Of a stretch of 5,739 nt of DNA, positions 1-5,739 are shown piece by piece (position 1 is the stretch's first letter; every line of letters starts with the position of its first letter). The stretch lies in contig JAKAWN010000430.1 of the NCBI GenBank assembly GCA_021827245.1, positions 1-5,739 on the forward strand. The letters run 5' to 3'. The position numbers and the translations under genes are program-made. The notes under the pieces were generated by a model that saw only the letters and a program-made list of their open reading frames with translations, did not search any database and was not told where the DNA came from. The DNA is from Acidobacteriota bacterium. Lineage in GTDB: Bacteria; Acidobacteriota; Terriglobia; UBA7540.

Positions 1-1
1 T

Positions 2-475
2 GTCCTGAGGCGCTGGAGGATCTACACTGCGCCTGAGCAAGTGGTAACGGTAGATGACCAGAACACTGGAGGACGGCTGTTGCTAACCGGAGCCGGCTGG
101 CACTCTGACACATTGGTTCAAAGCGGCAATTACGATGGCGGTGCCTTCTGGACGGAACAAGGAAGCGGTTCCAGAACGGCTGTTTGGCGCAACGATGATC
201 CCATGCTCGGCTTTTACAGGGTCTATGTATATTATGGACATCCCGCGATTGGCAAACTGGCGACGAACGCCCCTTTTACGATCGTCTCCGGTTCGCCGGC
301 GCTTGGCGAAGTGGCTGCAGATGAAAAGAAGCAGACGGTGCGTGTAGACTTCACCCAAGGAGCAGGCGAATGGCATCTTCTTGGAACAGCGGAAGATCCC
401 CGCTATGTTGAGGAGACGAATGCAGCCGATGGCGCGATTATCGTAGATGCTGTCCGGTTTGAAAGAATAAATTAA
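2..475 (+). CDS. C-terminal golvesin/Xly CBD-like domain of a larger protein (5' end outside the window)
   Basis: The frame is open to the left edge, so the GTG at 41 is probably internal and only the last 157 codons are visible. The residues look like the golvesin/xanthan-lyase CBD-like domain: an opening VTVDDQNTGG strand, a GxWxSDT-like turn, an AFWTEQGSG segment, a WRNDDPMLGFYRVYVYYGHP core, a TNAPFTIV strand, a GEWHLLGT strand, and a closing ADGAIIVDAVRF. That family is a non-catalytic beta-sandwich, usually appended C-terminally to secreted enzymes such as polysaccharide lyases, peptidases or FAD-dependent oxidoreductases. The catalytic part lies upstream and cannot be named from here. 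The gene converges with the minus-strand sulfatase unit, so they are separate transcripts. The stop codon lies in TTAA, immediately before an IS5-like end, so the terminus may have been trimmed by that insertion. The domain itself looks complete. Confidence 0.82.
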   Translation, partial: VLRRWRIYTAPEQVVTVDDQNTGGRLLLTGAGWHSDTLVQSGNYDGGAFWTEQGSGSRTAVWRNDDPMLGFYRVYVYYGHPAIGKLATNAPFTIVSGSPALGEVAADEKKQTVRVDFTQGAGEWHLLGTAEDPRYVEETNAADGAIIVDAVRFERIN

Positions 476-693
476 GGATCGTCCGCACAAGCTCTGCGTC
501 GGTGCTCAGAGTGATGAATCCGACAGGTATGAGGTGATCGTCCATGAAGTACCAGAGCTTTGCGAGTCAGCAGGTCCTGGAGAAGTAGGGTCGTAAGAGC
601 CGGCAGGAGCTGTTTCTGAACGGAATGGAGAGGGAAGTTCCCTGGCCCGGGCCGGAGTCTCTGGTTGATCCGCACGACGCGAGGGCCGGCAGG
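476..693 (+). mobile_element. Left-end remnant of an IS5-group insertion sequence
   Basis: The segment starts with GGATCGTCCGCACAAG, which resembles IS5-group left ends (GGA, then GT, CG and ACAAG at matching spacing). It is preceded by TTAA (472-475), which fits the YTAR target duplicated by IS5-family elements. About 68 bp later a degenerate IS5 transposase start follows, the usual distance for this group. No convincing right end with a second TTAA was found. GCTTGTCTGC at 831-840 vaguely resembles an inverted end, but the match is too weak to call. The left boundary is inferred by similarity and not by a matched pair of repeats. Confidence 0.5.
544..693 (+). pseudogene. IS5-family transposase, N-terminal fragment
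   Basis: Reading from the ATG at 544 gives MKYQSFASQQVLEK, a TAG stop at 586-588, then GRKSRQELFLNGMEREVPW and PESLVDPHDARAGR. This follows the N-terminus of IS5-group transposases: MxQxSFxDxxY, KxTRxExFLxxMexxvPW, lieLieP(H/Y)YPkaGxGRRP. About 50 residues are recognisable. The similarity ends near AGR at 693 and the DDE domain is absent. The in-frame TAG and the loss of most of the roughly 330-residue protein make it non-functional. It is a different IS5 subgroup from the remnant at 3911, so the two are independent insertions. Confidence 0.75.
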
Positions 694-882
694 TCACTGT
701 TATCAGCGGAGCCTGAGCGGCTGGTGGGCGGTGCCGCCATTGAGAAAACCTGGCCTTTAGACTTCAGGCTTCGAGCTAGACTCCAGGCCCGACTCTAATT
801 TAGGAGCATGGGAATGATCTGGATATATTAGCTTGTCTGCCTTGAACCAAACTCCTGAAAGCGTTGGGATCAAACCTCAAGT
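694..882. other. Non-coding stretch between converging genes
   Basis: No ORF with recognisable similarity and no clear stem-loop followed by a T-run was found on either strand, so the terminators of the golvesin-domain gene and the sulfatase remain unlocated. The only structure seen is a short direct repeat at 758-788 and a small GGCGG/CCGCC dyad at 728-739. It may be the eroded remainder of the adjoining IS5 element. Confidence 0.5.
758..788. repeat. Short direct repeat, 12 bp, 19-bp period
   Basis: TAGACTTCAGGC (758-769) recurs as TAGACTCCAGGC (777-788) with one mismatch. It lies in the intergenic area downstream of the sulfatase stop. No function is evident, and two copies with a mismatch could be chance or replication slippage. 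Confidence 0.4.
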
Positions 883-2481
883 TCAGTTTCGGTCGTAGTG
901 CCGGCCGACGATGAGTTTTGCTTCCCAGTCTCTGAGGATGCCTCGGTGCTCGGCTACGATATCCTCCGAGCCTGGTTGACCAATGAGGTTGTTGAGCTCC
1001 CAGGGGTCGTTTGCGATATCAAAGAGCAGTTGTTCGGGAAACTCGGCGTAGTCCTCGCCGTGGCCTTGAACGAATTGTGTATGGGCTCCATCAGACTTGC
1101 GGACGAAAGGTTCGTTGAGATCGCCGGAGTATCTGTACTTCATGACGTATTTGTATTTCCTTGTGCGGATGAGGCGCCCCGTGAACTGCCAGCCGGCGTA
1201 AACATTGTCGCGCCATTCGGCCGTGGGCGCGCTTCCTTGGTCGACGATCTGGCGGACGCTGTATCCGCGACAGTGAGGGGGCGGAGCAATGCCCGCGTAA
1301 TCGCAGAGTGTGGGCATCATGTCCACGTTGCTGACGAGGTGTTCAGTGTCCAGGACATTTGCTTTAATCCGTTTGGGACTCCAAAGTAGAAAAGGCACCT
1401 TGACGGAAGGCTCGTAGGGATGCCATTTGCTTGTGAGCCTGTGGCGTCCGAGGGCCTCGCCATGGTCTGAGACGAAGACGACCACGGTGTCGTCGTTGCG
1501 CTTGCGCACTGCGTTCATGATTCGTCCGACGTGTTCGTCGATGTCTTCGACCATGCGGTAGTAGTCGTATCCATAATTTTGCCATTGGGTATGGCTGTGG
1601 AAAGCCTTATACGGTTCCAGACCGGGAGGATACTTGAAGCTGTAGTTGTAGTTAGGTGGAAGAACTGGCAACTTGGAGCCAAGCTCGAAGACATCGTCTT
1701 CCGGAGTAGTCTCATTGCCATCGTTCTTCATCATCCAGTAACAGATATCATGGGGATTCATTAGACTTGCTACCAGCAGGTATGGTTTGTCTTCCCGGTA
1801 ATTGGCGATATAGGAAGCTGCGCTGTTCGATACCTGCGGGTCAGTATAGATGCCCATGCCAGAGCCCCCTACGGGGATGGTTTCAAAGCCTGGGATTTTG
1901 CGCGGTCCACTAACATCGGGATAATTCCAGCGTCCGCCGATGTGCCATTTGCCGCAGTAGACGCGGTTGTAGTCGGAGTGCCGCTCGAACCACTGGCCCA
2001 TGTTGGGTACAGTTTTGTCAATGCCGATATTTATCGTGATTACCCCGGTTTCGACTGCCATGCGTCCCGTAAACATGCAGGAGCGCGATGGTGAGCATAC
2101 CGGATCGCCTGCGTGTGACTCGATGAAGGAAAAGCCTTCCTGTGCCAGGCGATCGAGGTGCGGTGTTTTTGCCCAGTGTCCACCATAGGCTCTATCCTTG
2201 AAGTAGCTGGAATAGCAGCTGAGGGCATCGATGTTCAACTGATCGGAGATGATGATGAGAATGTTGGGTTTCTTCCCGTCTGTTGTGGATCCTTCTGCCT
2301 GATTGATCGCCGCAGCCAGGGGCGGATTGCCCATGACGGAGATGCCGCCGAGAGCGACGCCGCCCTTAAGAAAATTCCGCCGGGTAAATTCAGACTGGGA
2401 GCCAGATTCAAATTCGGAATCAGGCTCAGCGTTCGGATTCGGTACGCCGGGATGATCCGGATGCATAGACTTGTTTGCCAC
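883..2481 (-). CDS. Tat-exported Cys-type sulfatase (alkaline-phosphatase superfamily, family S1)
   Basis: A full-length type I sulfatase of 532 residues that would hydrolyse sulfate esters outside the cytoplasm, probably on sulfated polysaccharide fragments. The substrate cannot be read from the sequence. The N-terminus holds a Pro/Ser/Glu-rich stretch, then a Tat signal TRRNFLKGGVAL (residues 33-44) ending near PPLAAA. The catalytic domain opens with PNILIIISDQ (metal ligands D80, Q81). CSPSR at 129-133 is the formylglycine site: C129 must be oxidised by FGE or anSME, and neither is encoded here. GKWH (K178, H180), NPHD (H244), SDHGE (D339, H340) and SKWHPYE (K352) complete the family set. 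The C-terminal subdomain includes ELYD-like LLFDIANDPWELNNL. The GTG start at 2481 is chosen because AAGGAG sits 8 nt upstream. A longer reading from 2601 would overlap the preceding gene by 94 nt, and the ATG at 2466 has no suitably spaced ribosome binding site. It is the second gene of a unit with the 2508-3344 gene. All key residues are intact, in contrast to the decayed surroundings. Confidence 0.96.
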   Translation of the reverse strand: MANKSMHPDHPGVPNPNAEPDSEFESGSQSEFTRRNFLKGGVALGGISVMGNPPLAAAINQAEGSTTDGKKPNILIIISDQLNIDALSCYSSYFKDRAYGGHWAKTPHLDRLAQEGFSFIESHAGDPVCSPSRSCMFTGRMAVETGVITINIGIDKTVPNMGQWFERHSDYNRVYCGKWHIGGRWNYPDVSGPRKIPGFETIPVGGSGMGIYTDPQVSNSAASYIANYREDKPYLLVASLMNPHDICYWMMKNDGNETTPEDDVFELGSKLPVLPPNYNYSFKYPPGLEPYKAFHSHTQWQNYGYDYYRMVEDIDEHVGRIMNAVRKRNDDTVVVFVSDHGEALGRHRLTSKWHPYEPSVKVPFLLWSPKRIKANVLDTEHLVSNVDMMPTLCDYAGIAPPPHCRGYSVRQIVDQGSAPTAEWRDNVYAGWQFTGRLIRTRKYKYVMKYRYSGDLNEPFVRKSDGAHTQFVQGHGEDYAEFPEQLLFDIANDPWELNNLIGQPGSEDIVAEHRGILRDWEAKLIVGRHYDRN

Positions 2482-2489
2482 GAAACAAA

Positions 2490-2495
2490 CTCCTT
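2490..2495 (-). promoter_or_regulatory. Ribosome binding site deciding the sulfatase GTG start
   Basis: AAGGAG on the minus strand lies 8 nt before GTG (2481-2479), inside the 26-nt gap after the upstream gene's TGA (2510-2508). It supports a 532-residue sulfatase starting MANKSMHPDHPG rather than the longer open frame. Confidence 0.8.
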
Positions 2496-2507
2496 GAAGG
2501 GCTGCGC

Positions 2508-3344
2508 TCAGGCGTCCTCTCTGAGAGTTGGATATTGATGGGGCAATTGACCGCTCTTTCCATTGGTTGCAGTCAAGGCGTATATCTGCAGGCCGGTGCA
2601 AACGAAGATTAGCCTGCCATGTTTGTCGACCCAGTAGACCGTGGGCACGACAGCGCGGCCAAGGTCATAGTAGGCCGTGAGCATCTCGCTTCCACCCTGC
2701 ATGTGCAGGTGAGCCTGCGTGCGATAGGCCAGCCTGTGATTTGGCCATGGGGTGTCAAATTCGTCGATGAGCGTGTAGTCGATGGGTTGCATCATCTGGC
2801 CGGGCAACCGCTGCACTGCTTCAAGGAGGGTCCATTCGTTGGAGTAGCGGCCCGGAATGGGAAATGCGCTGGTTCGAAAGTTGTCACGGATGGCCAGTAT
2901 CCCGTTGCTTACGCGGGCACTGTGGCGGCGACCGCTCAAGAGGTAAGGTTTGCCGTTTGGCGTGAGCGCCATCTTCGTATCAAAGACCCAGGATTCAGGC
3001 GTAGCTAGCAAATCTGTGCGGCAATTCAATTCTGCGTGTTGAAACTGGGAATAGCCGGAGTTGCCGACTCGCTGCGTCAGGACTTTCAATATGAATTGTT
3101 TGGAGCCCTTGGAAGACCTTTCGAGCGAAAACCGTCCCACTTTCCTGGCGTTCAGGGGTTGGAGCAGATACATGGTGTAATCCTGCTTCCAGTCTTCAGT
3201 AGGGTTAAAGTTGGCAACTGGCGGCGGTGTGTAGACTGGCAGAAGATACGCTATCCTTCGCAAGCTGAAGTCCTGACTGACCTGTGACGGAAGATCCTGC
3301 TCCATTTGCTGCGTGACAATGGGTCTGTTATGAGGTTGTTGCAT
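2508..3344 (-). CDS. Uncharacterised beta-rich 278-residue protein in an operon with the sulfatase
   Basis: I do not recognise a named family. The start at 3344 is preferred over the ATG at 3356 because GGAGGAG precedes it at good spacing and nothing precedes the other. Residues 1-50 are polar (MQQPHNRPIVTQQ) with no signal peptide, lipobox or membrane segment. After a Pro-rich PVYTPPPVANFNP linker (37-48), the rest reads as short alternating strands: YTMYLLQPLN, KVGRFSLERS, KQFILKVLTQ, HAELNCRTDL, SWVFDTKMAL, and near the end VVPTVYWVDKHGRLIFVCTG (232-251), IYALT. This strand pattern, with a closing P-x-x-YW-x-D-x-x-GRL, recalls the curved-sheet lipoprotein-carrier/DUF3108 type of fold. That is an inference from appearance only. 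Conserved-looking polar spots are WPNHR (200-204) and HLHMQGG (212-218). It ends 26 nt before the sulfatase start, so co-transcription is very likely. It might bind a substrate or cofactor or act as a sensor, but the sequence does not say which. Confidence 0.8.
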   Translation of the reverse strand: MQQPHNRPIVTQQMEQDLPSQVSQDFSLRRIAYLLPVYTPPPVANFNPTEDWKQDYTMYLLQPLNARKVGRFSLERSSKGSKQFILKVLTQRVGNSGYSQFQHAELNCRTDLLATPESWVFDTKMALTPNGKPYLLSGRRHSARVSNGILAIRDNFRTSAFPIPGRYSNEWTLLEAVQRLPGQMMQPIDYTLIDEFDTPWPNHRLAYRTQAHLHMQGGSEMLTAYYDLGRAVVPTVYWVDKHGRLIFVCTGLQIYALTATNGKSGQLPHQYPTLREDA

Positions 3345-3746
3345 AATCTCCTCCATGCAGCGAGATCGCCTTCCCCGGACTTTCGGCGATCTTGAAGGGT
3401 TCTGCGCGGGAGTTTGATGGGTTCTGTCAAGAACACATTGTTGTCGAAATGTTTGCCAGCGGTGTCGGAGACAAAGTGGGTTGCGCTGGAATGAAATGCG
3501 GAAAATAATGATACTTGCTTGCTGCCATGGAGGTAGCTGCGTTGGTTTGGACAGGTTGTTCTGGTGTTAAGTGGAACAATTGCTCGTCGGAGTCGAGGCG
3601 GCGGAAAGGTGAAAAATGGCTTCATCGACTTCAAAGATCTGTGGGAAGGGCGCGAAGCGGCTTGATCGCTTTCCGCGCTTTCCAGCAGACTGGAAGTTCC
3701 ACGGCCGGTCTGATGGCGCATTAGACCGCCCGTGCCTCGATCGGAT
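3345..3746 (-). other. Long putative 5' leader of the sulfatase unit
   Basis: If transcription starts about 7 nt below the -10 box at 3758-3753, roughly 400 nt precede the first start codon. I see no gene here: the long minus-strand frame through it (to 3251) is Ser/Arg/Pro-rich, lacks a ribosome binding site and overlaps the real gene. Visible structures are a perfect 6-bp stem with a 4-nt loop (TTCCAG/CTGGAA, 3680-3695) and a GTTCT-N4-AGAAC dyad (3421-3434). No known riboswitch core was recognised. Confidence 0.4.
3348..3354 (-). promoter_or_regulatory. Ribosome binding site for the 3344 start
   Basis: GGAGGAG on the minus strand lies 3 nt before the ATG at 3344-3342 (its GGAGG core is 5 nt away). 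The same bases partly encode the residues after the alternative ATG at 3356, which argues that the internal ATG is the real start. Confidence 0.7.
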
Positions 3747-3752
3747 AGTCGG

Positions 3753-3780
3753 ATTATAGCTGGTCCGCGGAACGTGTCAA
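3753..3780 (-). promoter_or_regulatory. Consensus sigma-70 promoter facing the sulfatase unit
   Basis: On the minus strand TTGACA (3780-3775) is separated by 16 bp from TATAAT (3758-3753). Both hexamers match the consensus perfectly and the spacer is one base short of the optimum. It points towards the 3344 gene and the sulfatase, with no other minus-strand gene between. It lies outside the IS remnant that begins further right. A promoter this strong would suggest repression or leader control if the unit is regulated. Confidence 0.65.
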
Positions 3781-3829
3781 TGATTGTGGACAGGCAGCAG
3801 CAAATCCAAGAGCCGGTTTGCGATCGTGG

Positions 3830-3861
3830 CACGGGATATCACTTACACGGGATATCACTTA
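3830..3861. repeat. Tandem pair of 16-bp repeats upstream of the promoter
   Basis: CACGGGATATCACTTA occurs twice, back to back and without mismatch (3830-3845 and 3846-3861). Each copy contains the palindrome GATATC within a near-dyad GTGATATCcC. The pair lies 50-85 bp upstream of the -35 box of the sulfatase-unit promoter, a position suitable for an activator. It also directly abuts the left side of the IS5-family remnant, so a duplication linked to transposition or slippage is equally possible. Confidence 0.6.
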
Positions 3862-3910
3862 TAGCTGAGATAGGGTGCGCTGCCGATTCTGGGTGCGGTA
3901 ATGGTAGAGC

Positions 3911-4282
3911 ATGAAGCCACGAAAGCCGTATCCAAGTGACACAAGCGACATAGGGCGGGACTGTTTGAGCGGATTCTTTCCATTCCGGAAGCGGTGCGCA
4001 TTCGCACCAAACCGCGCCGGTTAGATCTGTAGGAAGTCTTCAACGCCATACTCTATGTGCTCAGGAGCGGCTGACAATGGCGTATGCTTCCCGAAGGATT
4101 CCCCCATTGGGTCACGGTGTATTCGTATTTTGCCAGGTGGAGCGCGCGCCGTCAGGACGGAGTGAGCGGCCTGGGGCAAGCCTTAAGAATCTGTTGGCGA
4201 GGTCCGCATGGAGCTTGGGCGCAACACGCAGACCGGCTTTGGCATTGTTGATGCGCAGAGCGTGAGGAACGCCGACACGGCC
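3911..4282 (+). pseudogene. IS5-family (IS427/IS1031-like) transposase, degenerate and truncated
   Basis: The ATG at 3911 opens MKPRKPYPSDTSD, the typical RKPYPSD(V/T)SD N-terminus of this group. The reading then shifts to another frame at about 3955 and continues LFERILSIPEAVRIRTKPRR, LDL, a TAG (4030-4032), EVFNAILYVLRSG, a TGA (4072-4074, where the family has Cys), [20 protein letters not shown] and [11 protein letters not shown] further shift near 4185 leads to [24 protein letters not shown] and RNADTA. D in IVDAQSV (codon 4250-4252) is the first catalytic Asp. Two stops, two frame changes and loss of everything after NADTA make it inactive. It is cut off where the next transposase remnant begins, so the two fragments are joined directly. 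The original left end should lie between 3862 and 3910, but no matching right end exists in the window. Confidence 0.88.
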
Positions 4283-4920
4283 GCACCGGATGGCTGGCGT
4301 GATTTTCTGCGGCTCGGCGACCGCCTGCGGGTGGCTCTGGGTGGGACCAAATATTTCGTGTCGCAGAAGATCTCCCGCCCGCGCTGTCTGAAGCGGGAGC
4401 GCTCCAGCGGCAAGACCGAGTATGACCACGCTCTGCTCGGGGCCACGCTGGTGGCTCCGGGGCACAATTGCGTCTTGCCGCGTCGAGCTTGTCGCCTGCG
4501 CCCGCGCTCGGTGGAAGATCGAAAACGAAGGCTTCCATGTGCTGAATAGCAAAGGCTAGACCATTTTCCCTGAAGGTGTAAGCAAGGGGAACGACTCCTG
4601 TGGGCGTTTTCCTCAATGAAAACGCCACTGAACGCCCGCTTCCGTACACCCATCATCAGGGAAAATGGTCTACAACCTGGCCCACAACTTCGGGTACGGC
4701 CAACAGTATCTGGCGGCCACGTTTGCCGCGCTCAACCCGCTGGCCTTTGCCTTCCACACCGTCCTGGACTGCCGGGAAACCCTCTGGCAACCGACCTACC
4801 AAGCCATCGGCGCGCACAGAGCCTTCTTCGCCCACCTCCACACCATCGCGGCCTACGGCTCGTTTCCAAGCCGGATGGCGCTATTTCTTGCTATGGCTTC
4901 CGGCAAAGCCCCCTCCTTTA
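4283..4920 (+). pseudogene. IS4-like DDE transposase of a second family, deleted and interrupted
   Basis: Two blocks of one transposase are visible. The first, in one frame, reads WRDFLRLGDRLRVALGGTKY, then SQKISRPRCL and LLGATLVAPGHN. Relatives have LDGT where this has LGGT, so the first catalytic Asp is changed to Gly (codon 4340-4342, consistent with one GAT-to-GGT change). After about 4475 the frame shifts and the second block begins: CRVELVACARARWKIENEGF (Glu codon 4521-4523, likely the third catalytic residue), HVLNSKG, then after an inserted element YNLAHNFGYGQQYLAATFAA and LNPLAFAFHTVLDC, continuing to MALFLAMASGKAPSF. Intact relatives carry a long segment between these blocks holding the second Asp, which has been deleted. 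The frame stays open to 5036 but recognisable similarity ends near 4915. The IS family name is uncertain: the pattern fits the IS4-like/ISNCY transposases common in Acidobacteriota and Planctomycetota. Confidence 0.82.
4557..4672. mobile_element. 116-bp TA-flanked palindromic MITE inserted in the transposase remnant
   Basis: The ends are perfect 17-bp inverted repeats, TAGACCATTTTCCCTGA (4557-4573) and its reverse complement (4656-4672), both including an outer TA. The middle holds a perfect 9-bp stem GGCGTTTTC/GAAAACGCC (4603-4611, 4618-4626) around the 6-nt loop CTCAAT. Both arms are 55 nt, so the whole element is one imperfect hairpin centred on the loop. Removing 114 bp (the 112-bp element plus one TA) joins AAAGGC to TACAAC and restores SKGYNLAHN, which is what intact relatives of the host transposase have. 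This marks a real insertion with a TA duplication, the hallmark of IS630/Tc1-mariner-type elements. It has no coding capacity and would need a transposase supplied from elsewhere. In the host frame it begins with TAG, so it also stops translation. Confidence 0.85.
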
Positions 4921-5039
4921 AAGAGAATTTCTGCCAGAGAGAAGCTCGCCTTGACAAGGCACAGTCGCACTTGATACTGTGGCGGACGGTTGCAATACAT
5001 AAATTGTATTCACATCGTGCGATCGATCGGGAGTGAGAA

Positions 5040-5739
5040 CCGAGGCGATTGTCCGTAGCCAGCAAAGCAGGCGGCCCAGCAAGTGGAGGACATCTCGCGG
5101 TGTTGTTTGGAGGTAGCTTTGGGGAGAGATGAGGAGAATGCTTTGCAGGCGGGCTTCGGCCAGGGTGCGGTTGCCGCTCCGCACCTTGCGCGTGCCTACC
5201 CTGGGGCGAGTGACCTGCTCGGCACGCCAGTGAGCAGCTTTCAGTCCAGGGCAGCAGAGGGACGTAGACAACGGGTTGTGCCATCGCCCTCCGGGAATTG
5301 GCATGGGGGTAAGTCTCTCACCATGATTCTCACAGAAGGCTGCCGGCATCTTGCTGTGTCGCAGGCCAAACTGCTTGTTCGGCGCCACGGCCAGATCGAG
5401 GGCCGGATTGAGGGACAGATCGAGCGACCGCGGCCCCTACTGCGAAGCCCCCTCGCCAGCCGCGTCGAAAGTCTGACGGGGGTGGCACCCGTCGGTGATG
5501 AGCCGTCCGCAGGCACGGCGACGACCCACGGGGATGCAAAACTCACGGAGCTCCACTCGCGGCAGGAGAAGCAGGGGAATCTGGCTCTGGCACGGCTCGG
5601 CCACGCCGGCTTCTTCGGCGGCGCCGCCGTAGTGCGCGAAGTGCGCCGCCAGCGGTGCGCCAATTGCCGTTTTGATGCGCTGCGTCTCCATGTGGCAACA
5701 GCGAGGCCCATACTGACATCGGGACAACCGGCCCAGCTT
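5040..5739 (-). pseudogene. IS66-family transposase with deleted catalytic core (N-terminus outside the window)
   Basis: A single minus-strand frame runs in from the right edge. It reads KLGRLSRCQYGPRCCH, APLAAHFAHYGG (degenerate zinc-finger: the family's CPHCGG has lost both Cys), EEAGVAEPCQSQIP, VGRRRACGRL, CHPRQTFDAAGEGASQ, a TAG stop (5439-5437), then GPR, APNKQFGLRHSKM, and ERLTPMPIPGG. This tracks the zf-IS66 and early transposase region. Near 5250-5280 it passes without a frame change into the C-terminal block AHWRAEQVTRPRVGTRKV, SGNRTLAEARLQSILL and LLGRLLC, whose Glu (codon 5220-5218) corresponds to the third DDE residue. The roughly 200 residues in between, holding the two catalytic Asp, are gone. 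Recognisable similarity stops near 5062 although the frame stays open to 4918. It is inactive. Confidence 0.8.

Noticed and set aside
898..1389. Plus-strand open frame of 163 codons
   Set aside because: It lies entirely antisense to the intact, motif-complete sulfatase and shows no family resemblance.
2482..2601. Extended N-terminus of the sulfatase from an ATG at 2601
   Set aside because: It overlaps the preceding gene by 94 nt, lacks a ribosome binding site and would place 40 unrelated residues before the Tat region. The GTG at 2481 has AAGGAG at proper spacing.
3421..3434. GTTCT-N4-AGAAC dyad as a LexA-type operator
   Set aside because: The half-sites are in the opposite order and spacing to known SOS boxes, the dyad is only 5 bp per arm, and the genes have no link to DNA damage.
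3251..3832. Minus-strand open frame of 193 codons
   Set aside because: Its composition is Ser/Arg/Pro-rich with no recognisable motif. It has no ribosome binding site, its start lies above the mapped-looking promoter and its 3' part overlaps the real gene in another frame.
4951..4980. TTGACA followed after 18 bp by TACTGT on the plus strand as a promoter
   Set aside because: The -10 match is only three of six bases, the spacer is long and no plus-strand gene follows.
4600..5036. Open frames starting inside the MITE (ATGs at 4616 and 4665) as new genes
   Set aside because: The frame from 4665 is simply the downstream part of the interrupted transposase entered from the right inverted repeat. 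The one from 4616 is out of frame with any recognisable protein.
5323..5739. Plus-strand open frame from an ATG at 5323 running off the right edge (139 codons)
   Set aside because: It is antisense to the IS66 transposase remnant, which explains the sequence well. Its own translation is Arg-rich and without family features, so it is a shadow frame.

Overview
The window reads as a chromosomal stretch of a free-living, polysaccharide-degrading bacterium with a heavy load of old insertion sequences. A Tat-exported Cys-type sulfatase, a golvesin/xanthan-lyase-type carbohydrate-binding-like domain and decayed IS5, IS66 and IS4-like transposases together recall Acidobacteriota, Planctomycetota or Verrucomicrobiota/Lentisphaerota. 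The sequence alone does not decide between them.

Left part (1-882): the 3' end of a + strand gene encodes a golvesin/Xly-type beta-sandwich domain and stops at 475. Directly behind its stop codon lies a candidate IS5-type left end and the N-terminal remnant of an IS5 transposase (544-693) with an in-frame stop. The rest, up to 882, is non-coding and lies between two converging transcription units.

Centre (883-3780, minus strand): a two-gene unit. The upstream gene (3344 to 2508) encodes a 278-residue protein I do not recognise. After a 26-nt gap with its own Shine-Dalgarno sequence comes a full-length sulfatase (GTG start at 2481, stop at 883) with a twin-arginine signal, a CSPSR formylglycine motif and the usual metal-binding residues. 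A consensus-perfect sigma-70 promoter (TTGACA-16-TATAAT, 3780 to 3753) faces this unit. It would give a leader of about 400 nt. Upstream of the promoter is a tandem pair of 16-bp repeats.

Right part (3911-5739): three transposase ruins follow one another. They are an IS5-family gene with stops and frameshifts (3911-4282), a different IS4-like DDE transposase with a mutated Asp and an internal deletion (4283-4920), and, on the minus strand, an IS66-family transposase with its catalytic core deleted in frame (5739 to about 5040).

The most interesting object is inside the second ruin. A 116-bp element (4557-4672) is an end-to-end imperfect palindrome flanked by TA, with perfect 17-bp terminal inverted repeats. 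Removing it together with one TA exactly restores the transposase reading. It is a miniature inverted-repeat element (MITE) caught with its insertion site intact.
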